10,069 bases of DNA from Bacillota bacterium (GTDB taxonomy: Bacteria; Bacillota; Clostridia; Tissierellales; Sedimentibacteraceae), in assembly GCA_023416855.1 (NCBI GenBank), contig JAEZGU010000061.1, forward strand, positions 1 through 10,069, written 5' to 3'. The translations under genes and the position numbers were made by a program. The stretch's first letter is position 1. The number at the start of each line of letters is the position of its first letter. A model generated the notes under the pieces. The model worked only from the letters and a program-made list of their open reading frames with translations, did no database searches and had not been told where the DNA came from. Positions 1-5,023 of the stretch are shown here, one piece after another.

Positions 1-8
1 GGTAAGGA

Positions 9-929
9 ATGGTAGAATTTATAGGTTTGATTTTTCTTTTAATAGTTGTTATAGCATTAATTGCAACAAATATACGAATAGTGCCACAAGCCCATGCTTA
101 TGTAGTAGAGAGATTAGGTGCTTATCAATCAACTTGGGGTGTAGGTCTTCATATAAAAGTACCTTTAATTGATAAAATAGCAAAAAAGATATCTCTTAAG
201 GAACAAGTAATCGACTTTGCTCCACAACCTGTTATAACGAAAGATAATGTAACAATGCAGATAGATACAGTTGTATTTTTTCAAATAACTGACCCTAAGT
301 TTTATACATACGGCGTAGATAGACCTATGCTGGCTATAGAAAACCTTTCAGCTACAACACTTAGAAACATAATAGGTGATTTAGAGCTTGATGAAACATT
401 AACTTCAAGGGAAATTATTAATACAAGAATGAGAGTTGTTTTAGATGAAGCAACTGACCCTTGGGGTATCAAAATCAATAGAGTAGAAGTTAAAAATATT
501 ATTCCGCCTAAAGAAATACAAAATGCAATGGAAAAACAAATGAAAGCGGAAAGAGAAAAAAGAGAATCAATACTTATAGCTGAACGACAAAAAAATGCAG
601 CTATTTTAGTATCACAACGTAAGAAAGATTCTCTTATTCTTGAAGCTGAAGCAGAAAAACAAGCTGCAATTTTGAAAGCTGAAGCTAAGAAAGAAGCATC
701 CATTAGAGAAGCGGAAGGTGAGGCAGAAGCAATATTAAGTATACAAAGAGCTACTGCTGAAGGTTTGAAATTAATAAAAGATGTTGGTTTAAATAAAGAA
801 GTATTAACACTAAAGAGCTTTGAAGCTTATGAAAAAGCCGCAAATGGTCAAGCGACTAAAATTATTGTTCCATCAGATATTCAAAGCCTCGCAGGGCTTG
901 CATCATCACTTACTGAAATAGGTAAATAA
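9..929 (+). CDS. SPFH/band 7 (stomatin-like) membrane scaffold protein
   Basis: A 306-residue member of the stomatin/QmcA branch of the SPFH (prohibitin-homology) family, which forms oligomeric membrane scaffolds and often modulates membrane proteases. One N-terminal membrane segment (about residues 4-20) is followed by the typical SPFH start (RIVPQAHAYVVERLG, 23-37). The band 7 domain runs to about residue 170 (FQITDP at 91-96, PWGIKINRVE at 151-160, IIPPKEI at 164-170). A long Ala/Glu/Lys-rich heptad-like stretch at about 174-250 is the predicted coiled coil. The conserved tail includes LTLKSFEAYEKAA (266-278) and IIVPSDIQSLAGL (285-297). Length is normal for the family. The start is fixed because an in-frame TAA sits at 3-5; only GGTAAGGA precedes the ATG, so the ribosome site is partial and unusually close. 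In many bacteria an NfeD gene lies directly upstream; that side is outside the window. Family assignment is secure; the substrate or partner is unknown. Confidence 0.93.
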   Translation: MVEFIGLIFLLIVVIALIATNIRIVPQAHAYVVERLGAYQSTWGVGLHIKVPLIDKIAKKISLKEQVIDFAPQPVITKDNVTMQIDTVVFFQITDPKFYTYGVDRPMLAIENLSATTLRNIIGDLELDETLTSREIINTRMRVVLDEATDPWGIKINRVEVKNIIPPKEIQNAMEKQMKAEREKRESILIAERQKNAAILVSQRKKDSLILEAEAEKQAAILKAEAKKEASIREAEGEAEAILSIQRATAEGLKLIKDVGLNKEVLTLKSFEAYEKAANGQATKIIVPSDIQSLAGLASSLTEIGK

Positions 930-954
930 TAATTTAATAATTTATATACAAAAA

Positions 955-986
955 AATGGTCAAATATTATATTGACCATTCTTTTT
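955..986. terminator. Bidirectional intrinsic terminator
   Basis: A perfect 9-bp stem (AATGGTCAA at 955-963, TTGACCATT at 972-980) with an 8-nt loop stands between two converging genes. On the + strand it is followed by CTTTTT (981-986); the run of A before the stem (949-956) gives a T-run on the - strand. It can therefore end both the SPFH transcript, whose stop is 26 nt upstream, and the DUF5317 transcript, whose stop is 8 nt upstream. The stem has few GC pairs, so efficiency is uncertain, but the placement is exactly as expected. Confidence 0.8.
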
Positions 987-988
987 AC

Positions 989-1564
989 TTATCTTAAATT
1001 TTTAGAGAAAGTAATTCTGTTTCTGTTTTGAATAAATTTATCTGAAATAATTGCTTGAATTACCATAGCAATTCCTATTGCGGCTATTATGTCTCCGGCA
1101 CTTACAATTATACGATTTCCAATCGTAATTATATTTCCTAAAAAGCTTAATGAAGAAGTTTCAGCAGGTGTAAAAAATAACATTTTACCACTAATTAACA
1201 GCTCATAAATTTCTGTTCCGTAAAGCTTCGCAGCAGCTTCAGATGATAATGGAAATTTAAAATCGTTCGCCAAGAATGCCAACAAATTTGCTCCTAAACC
1301 AATAAGAGGTATAGGCATAAATTTCATACTTATATTAGCCACTAAAAATAAACCAGTAAGAACATATGTCATTAAAAGAAATATTGAATATAAATCAGAA
1401 CTGTAATCAAATAGTCCTAAATTCATTACAATTATGGCAAGATAGAGTAATGCTGATATATAAATTAAAAATTTAAAATTAAAATGTACATAAGCAAGAC
1501 GTGATATTTTGCCTCTTCTTATAAAACCGATAATTATCCCTAAAATTAAAGCTTCAAGAAACAT
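989..1564 (-). CDS. DUF5317-like integral membrane protein of unknown function
   Basis: A 191-residue hydrophobic protein with about five membrane segments (near residues 1-15, 32-52, 58-78, 86-101 and 155-174). The opening MFLEALILGIIIGFIRRGK, the central glycine/asparagine stretch (GLGANLLAFLAN, 89-100) and the C-terminal SAGDIIAAIGIAMVIQ (155-170) resemble the DUF5317 family, small membrane proteins common in Clostridia with no known activity; I recognise this by pattern only. An ATG four codons upstream (1576) extends the frame, but no ribosome site precedes it, whereas GGAGG (- strand 1574-1570) sits 5 nt before the ATG at 1564, so I use 1564. It is monocistronic: its own promoter lies at 1595-1623 and it shares a terminator with the SPFH gene. 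No catalytic motif is visible. Confidence 0.75.
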   Translation of the reverse strand: MFLEALILGIIIGFIRRGKISRLAYVHFNFKFLIYISALLYLAIIVMNLGLFDYSSDLYSIFLLMTYVLTGLFLVANISMKFMPIPLIGLGANLLAFLANDFKFPLSSEAAAKLYGTEIYELLISGKMLFFTPAETSSLSFLGNIITIGNRIIVSAGDIIAAIGIAMVIQAIISDKFIQNRNRITFSKNLR

Positions 1565-1569
1565 GTCTG

Positions 1570-1574
1570 CCTCC
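1570..1574 (-). promoter_or_regulatory. Ribosome binding site deciding the DUF5317 start
   Basis: GGAGG on the minus strand, 5 nt before the ATG at 1564. It overlaps the codons that would be read from the longer start at 1576, which has no purine-rich site of its own (the preceding minus-strand bases read TAACCGTAAATAC). This supports the shorter protein. Confidence 0.75.
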
Positions 1575-1594
1575 ATGTATTTACGGTTACAATA

Positions 1595-1623
1595 ATTTTA
1601 CATTATTTCTCAAAATATATCAA
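1595..1623 (-). promoter_or_regulatory. Predicted sigma-A promoter of the DUF5317-like gene
   Basis: On the minus strand, TTGATA (1623-1618, 5 of 6 matches to the -35 consensus), a 17-bp spacer and TAAAAT (1600-1595, 5 of 6 to the -10 consensus). Transcription would start near 1588, leaving a leader of about 24 nt with the ribosome site. AT-rich DNA produces chance matches, but spacing, position and orientation all fit. Confidence 0.6.
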
Positions 1624-1675
1624 CCTTATATTTAATTAATTGGATTATCACAGTATATGCAATCATAAATGAATA

Positions 1676-1704
1676 TTGACTGGGTATAATATATATGGTA
1701 TCAT
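1676..1704 (+). promoter_or_regulatory. Predicted sigma-A promoter of the corC-M50-cyclo-ligase operon
   Basis: TTGACT (1676-1681, 5 of 6) and TATCAT (1699-1704, 5 of 6) with exactly 17 bp between them, plus an extended -10 (TGG directly before the TATCAT, 1696-1698). Transcription should begin near 1711, about 28 nt before the TTG start at 1739. The -35 box coincides with the first codons of the longest reading frame, which argues that this frame does not begin there. Confidence 0.7.
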
Positions 1705-1725
1705 TTTTGTAACAATTTTCTTTTT

Positions 1726-1732
1726 GTGGAGG
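1726..1732 (+). promoter_or_regulatory. Ribosome binding site deciding the CorC-family TTG start
   Basis: GTGGAGG at 1726-1732, 6 nt before TTG at 1739. No in-frame ATG lies nearby, and this is the only strong Shine-Dalgarno-like sequence in the leader, so TTG 1739 is the probable initiation codon. Confidence 0.8.
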
Positions 1733-1738
1733 TTTATT

Positions 1739-3073
1739 TTGGTAGAAGAAGGCTCGTTGTGGGGTCCTATAATATTACAAATAGTTTTAATTTTTGTAAA
1801 TGCAGTTTTTGCATCAGCAGAAATAGCAGTTATTTCAATGAATGATAATAGAATGGCTAAAATGGCAACAGAAGGTGATAAACGTGCAATTAAGTTAAGT
1901 AAACTAACTGACCAACCGTCACAATTTCTTTCTGTTATACAGGTAGCAATTACTTTGGCAGGATTTTTTGGAAGTGCTTTTGCTGCAGATAATTTTGCCA
2001 GCAGACTTACTAATTTGTTGATAAAAACCGGTATTGACTTTCCAATAGGTACATTCAATACAATTTCGGTTATTATTATAACCTTAATCCTTTCTTATTT
2101 TACGCTTGTATTCGGAGAGCTTGTTCCAAAGCGATTTGCAATGAAAAATGCTGAGAAGCTTGCATTGTTTTTGTCTAATTTATTATATTTAATTTCTAAA
2201 TTATTTGCGCCATTAGTATGGCTCTTAACAATTTCCACAAATGGAGTTTTAAGATTAATAGGAATAGATCCGAATTCCGAGGATGAAGAAGTTACTGAAG
2301 AAGATATAAGAATGATGGTAGATGTGGGAAGTGAAAAGGGTTCAATAAATGAGAGTGAAAAGCAAATGATTCAAAATGTTTTTGAATTTGACAATAAAAC
2401 TGCTGAAGAAGTAATGACTCATAGAACTGAAGTAACTATATTGTGGTTAGAAGAAACCGATGAAGAATGGGCACAAAAAATAACAAAAAGCAGACATTCA
2501 AGATATCCTGTTTGTGATGGAAGTGCAGATAACATTATAGGCGTTTTAAATGTAAAAGATTATTTTAGAATAAAAGATAAATCTAGAGAAAATGTGATGA
2601 AAAAGGCTATAAAATCTGCTTATTATGTTCCTGAAACGGTTAGAACCGATGTTCTTTTCCAAAATATGAAAAAGTCAAGAAATCATTTTGCAGTAGTGTT
2701 TGATGAGTACGGCGGTATGAGTTGTGTTATCACTATGAATGACCTTCTTGAGCAAATAGTTGGTAATATAGATGATGATTATTTGAATCCTGAGCCACCG
2801 TCTATTGAGAAAATTGATGAAGATTCATGGAAAATAAAAGGCTCTGCATATTTAGAGGATGTTTCAAGAGAACTAAACATTAGCTTGCCTGATGAGGATT
2901 TTGATACATTTGGAGGATTGGTGTTTGGAGTGCTTGGTATAATACCTGAGGATGGAAGCACCATGGAGCTTGAAGAATATGGGTTGAAAATTAAGGTAAC
3001 TGAAATCAAAGGTAGAAGATTAGAGACTGCAATTGTATATAAGGCCAACGATACTACCGATAATATTGATTAA
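1739..3073 (+). CDS. CNNM/CorC (hemolysin C) family transporter, DUF21-CBS-CorC_HlyC
   Basis: A 444-residue protein (from the TTG start) of the CNNM/CorC family, long called 'hemolysin' and now linked to Mg2+ (and in some members Co2+) efflux or homeostasis. Domains in order: DUF21 membrane domain (about 8-180), with ISMNDNRMAKMA (32-43) and the signature GELVPK (126-131); the acidic linker typical of the family (EDEEVTEEDIRMMVD, 181-195); a paired CBS regulatory module (about 222-345), with EEVMTHRTEV (223-232), SRYPV (254-258) and FAVVFDEYGG (317-326); and a C-terminal CorC_HlyC domain (about 353-435), with FDTFGGLVFGVLG (388-400) and IPEDG (402-406). Length and architecture are complete and typical. 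The reading frame could begin at another TTG (1676), but that lies on the -35 box. It is first of three co-directional genes. Ion specificity cannot be read from sequence alone. Confidence 0.93.
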   Translation: MVEEGSLWGPIILQIVLIFVNAVFASAEIAVISMNDNRMAKMATEGDKRAIKLSKLTDQPSQFLSVIQVAITLAGFFGSAFAADNFASRLTNLLIKTGIDFPIGTFNTISVIIITLILSYFTLVFGELVPKRFAMKNAEKLALFLSNLLYLISKLFAPLVWLLTISTNGVLRLIGIDPNSEDEEVTEEDIRMMVDVGSEKGSINESEKQMIQNVFEFDNKTAEEVMTHRTEVTILWLEETDEEWAQKITKSRHSRYPVCDGSADNIIGVLNVKDYFRIKDKSRENVMKKAIKSAYYVPETVRTDVLFQNMKKSRNHFAVVFDEYGGMSCVITMNDLLEQIVGNIDDDYLNPEPPSIEKIDEDSWKIKGSAYLEDVSRELNISLPDEDFDTFGGLVFGVLGIIPEDGSTMELEEYGLKIKVTEIKGRRLETAIVYKANDTTDNID

Positions 3074-3121
3074 TTCAGATAAACTTAAGCTTTATCCTGT
3101 AAAATATCATCAGGAGGAAAT

Positions 3122-3739
3122 ATGAGTTATTTAATGAGTAAATTATTAATACTTCCAGGGATACTCCTTGGGATTTCTATACATGAATTTGCCCATGGAT
3201 ACGCTGCGGTTAAAATGGGTGATGATACTCCTTTGATGCAAGGGAGATTGACTTTGAATCCATTGAAACATTTAGATCCATTAGGATTCATGTGCTTGCT
3301 TTTATTCGGTTTTGGTTGGGCTAAGCCCGTAATGATAAATCGCAGAAACTTTAACAACCCAAGAAGAGATGATGCAATCGTGTCATTGGCAGGTCCATTG
3401 GCAAACTTTACAATAGCATTTATTTTTGTGGGTCTTATGAAAATTGTAGATTTGTACATGCCATATTCACTAACAGCTGAAGTGATATGGGAAGTACTAA
3501 GAAGTACTGTATGGATTAACCTGGTACTTATGGTATTCAACTTAATTCCAATACCACCACTTGATGGCCATCATATATTAGGAAGCATCGGTGGTGCAAA
3601 AGTATGGAATTTCTATTATAAATATTACGATCAGCTAAGATTTGCCATGCTTTTAATAATAGTGTTTAGGGGAGTCGGAAGAATAATAACTCCACCCATA
3701 CTATTTTTCTATAACTTATTAATTTCAATATTTTTTTAG
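3122..3739 (+). CDS. Site-2 protease family (peptidase M50) intramembrane zinc metalloprotease
   Basis: A 205-residue polytopic membrane protein with the full zinc site of the M50 family: HEFAH (H21, E22, H25) in the first membrane segment and D148 in the NLIPIPPLDGHHIL motif (140-153). Also typical are LTLNPLKHLDPLG (43-55), GWAKPV (65-70) and LAGPLANF (89-96). There is no PDZ or CBS domain, so it belongs to the compact stand-alone group (like B. subtilis YwhC) rather than RseP or SpoIVFB. Such enzymes cut membrane-spanning substrates within the bilayer; the substrate here is unknown. A strong ribosome site (AGGAGG, 3112-3117) precedes the ATG by 4 nt. It lies 48 nt after the CorC-type gene with no terminator between, so co-transcription is likely. 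All catalytic residues are present, so the protein should be active. Confidence 0.93.
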   Translation: MSYLMSKLLILPGILLGISIHEFAHGYAAVKMGDDTPLMQGRLTLNPLKHLDPLGFMCLLLFGFGWAKPVMINRRNFNNPRRDDAIVSLAGPLANFTIAFIFVGLMKIVDLYMPYSLTAEVIWEVLRSTVWINLVLMVFNLIPIPPLDGHHILGSIGGAKVWNFYYKYYDQLRFAMLLIIVFRGVGRIITPPILFFYNLLISIFF

Positions 3740-3747
3740 AGGAAAAT

Positions 3748-4314
3748 ATGGATAAAAGTAAAATAAGAAAAAAGATACTAAGTATAAGAAATAACTTAGA
3801 ACCTGAAACAGTAAGCCAATCAAGTAAAATAATAATGGATAAGCTTACCGCATTGGATGAGTATAAAGACAGTAATGTTGTTTTTATTTATATGTCATTT
3901 AAAAATGAAGTAGATACATTTAATTTAATCGAAAAAATGCTCTCTGATAATAAAAGAGTGATTATACCTTATACAGATATTAAAAACACAGAAATAATAC
4001 CTTCAGAAATAAAAAATTTAAAGGATGATTTAGTATTAAACCCATTTGGATATTATGAACCTGTAATAAATAAAGTTAAGCAAATAGAAGTTGAAGAATT
4101 GGATTTAATTATAGCACCAGGTGTTGTATTTGATGAAGAATTAAATCGTATAGGTTTTGGTAAAGGCTATTATGACAGAATATTAAGCAAAAAAAGAAAA
4201 GATACAAAGGTAATTGCCTTAGCATACGAATTTCAAGTAGTAGAAGAAGTTCCTGCAGAACCCCACGATATAAAAATGAATATGATTATTACTGAGAAAA
4301 GAATTATCACCTAG
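3748..4314 (+). CDS. 5-formyltetrahydrofolate cyclo-ligase (MTHFS)
   Basis: A 188-residue cytosolic enzyme that converts 5-formyltetrahydrofolate, with ATP, to 5,10-methenyltetrahydrofolate, returning the storage folate to the one-carbon pool. Family marks are the N-terminal basic helix (KSKIRKKILSIR, 3-14), the substrate-side IYMSFKNEVDT (47-57), VIIP (71-74), IAPGVVFD (122-129) and the nucleotide-binding signature NRIGFGKGYYDRIL (133-146). Length is usual for the family (B. subtilis YqgN, E. coli YgfA). The ribosome site overlaps the stop codon of the protease gene (AGAGG at 3738-3742), with only 8 nt between the two genes, so translation is probably coupled. Its last 8 bases overlap the end of the convergent comF gene. 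Confidence 0.94.
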   Translation: MDKSKIRKKILSIRNNLEPETVSQSSKIIMDKLTALDEYKDSNVVFIYMSFKNEVDTFNLIEKMLSDNKRVIIPYTDIKNTEIIPSEIKNLKDDLVLNPFGYYEPVINKVKQIEVEELDLIIAPGVVFDEELNRIGFGKGYYDRILSKKRKDTKVIALAYEFQVVEEVPAEPHDIKMNMIITEKRIIT

Positions 4315-5023
4315 CTAAGGTAAGTACATATATCTTATCTATTCCATAGTCTATCAATGCTTTTGAACATTCATTGACTGTGGAGCCTGTTGTGTATATA
4401 TCATCAACTAATAGAACAGATTTTTTAATAAGTTCATTTGAGGATGCTTTAACTATAAAAGCATCCTTTAAATTTTTTCTTCTTTTTTCTTTGCTTTGAT
4501 CACTTTGTTTTTCAGTTTTTTTAATTCTTTTTAAAGCATCAATATATGGTATGGATAGACATTTTGAAATATGCTTTGCTAAAAGAGCTGATTGGTTATA
4601 TCCTCTATGACAAAGCTTTGAACGATGTAGAGGAACAGACAATATATAGTCATAGTTTAAGTAGTTTTCTTTAATAATAAATTCTACCATCATATTTCCA
4701 AATAACTTATAAAAATAGGGTTTATTATAATATTTATAATTGTAAATTGCATTTTTTATAGTGCCTTCATAAGCATATAATGATTTGGATATTTCAAAGT
4801 ACCTTTCTTCTGCACAGCACTCCTTGCAAAGCTCCGTTGATTTATCATAGTTAATTGGCTTGGAGCATTTAGCACAAACGGGGGGAACTAATTTTTTACT
4901 ATTATTTTCACAGTCGAAGCATATATATCTTTCCCCAATGTTTTCATCATATTTGTCGCATATGAAACATGTATTTTTTTCAGGATAAATTAGCTCTAAA
5001 AAGGAATCCAAATATTCTCTCAT
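4307..5023 (-). CDS. comF: ComF family protein (zinc-finger phosphoribosyltransferase-like competence factor)
   Basis: A 238-residue ComF protein. In naturally competent bacteria ComF/ComFC is needed for uptake of transforming DNA and acts in the cytosol; its enzymatic activity is unproven. The N-terminus has two four-cysteine zinc knuckles: C19/C22 with C35/C38, and C50/C53 with C66/C69. The C-terminal type I phosphoribosyltransferase domain shows VPLHRSKLCHRGYNQS (130-145), the T170/Q173/R182/N184 pattern, and the PRPP-binding loop VLLVDDIYTTGST (203-215). Its ATG overlaps the stop of the upstream recD2-type gene by one base (TAATG), with AAGGA (5036-5032) 8 nt before the start, so the two are coupled. 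Its last 8 bases overlap the end of the convergent cyclo-ligase gene. Clostridia often carry comF without proven competence, so the biological role here is inferred. Confidence 0.93.
   Translation of the reverse strand: MREYLDSFLELIYPEKNTCFICDKYDENIGERYICFDCENNSKKLVPPVCAKCSKPINYDKSTELCKECCAEERYFEISKSLYAYEGTIKNAIYNYKYYNKPYFYKLFGNMMVEFIIKENYLNYDYILSVPLHRSKLCHRGYNQSALLAKHISKCLSIPYIDALKRIKKTEKQSDQSKEKRRKNLKDAFIVKASSNELIKKSVLLVDDIYTTGSTVNECSKALIDYGIDKIYVLTLAR
4441..4478 (+). terminator. Intrinsic terminator for the corC-M50-cyclo-ligase operon, inside comF
   Basis: A perfect 10-bp stem (AGGATGCTTT at 4441-4450, AAAGCATCCT at 4458-4467) with a 7-nt loop, then TTAAA, six T (4473-4478) and a further T-rich tract to about 4490. 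It lies 127 nt beyond the cyclo-ligase stop and on the strand opposite the comF coding sequence (comF residues about 186-195). On the minus strand there is no T-run after the stem, so it should not stop comF transcription. The 5-nt gap before the T-run is a weakness. Confidence 0.6.

Noticed and set aside
302..703. 133-codon open frame on the minus strand opposite the SPFH gene
   Set aside because: Shadow of the biased codon use of the coiled-coil region; no ribosome site, and low-complexity Ser/Ala/Ile-rich product.
3076..3099. Inverted repeat (GATAAA / TTTATC, extendable to CAG/CTG with a one-base bulge) between the CorC-type and protease genes
   Set aside because: There is no T-run after it and the stem is short and AT-rich, so it is not a terminator. 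It could be a minor mRNA hairpin, but nothing supports a riboswitch or attenuator.
3491..3509. Tandem 9-bp near-repeat GAAGTACT in the protease gene
   Set aside because: Two copies only, within coding sequence (EVLRST), not in phase with any protein repeat; chance in AT-rich DNA.
3127..3540. 137-codon open frame on the minus strand opposite the site-2 protease gene
   Set aside because: Antisense to a gene with all catalytic motifs intact; no ribosome site or recognisable protein.
4190..4220. Weak stem (AAGG / CCTT) with a T-rich tail on the minus strand, a possible comF terminator inside the cyclo-ligase gene
   Set aside because: The stem is only 4-5 bp and the T-run starts several bases after it; too weak to list as a terminator.
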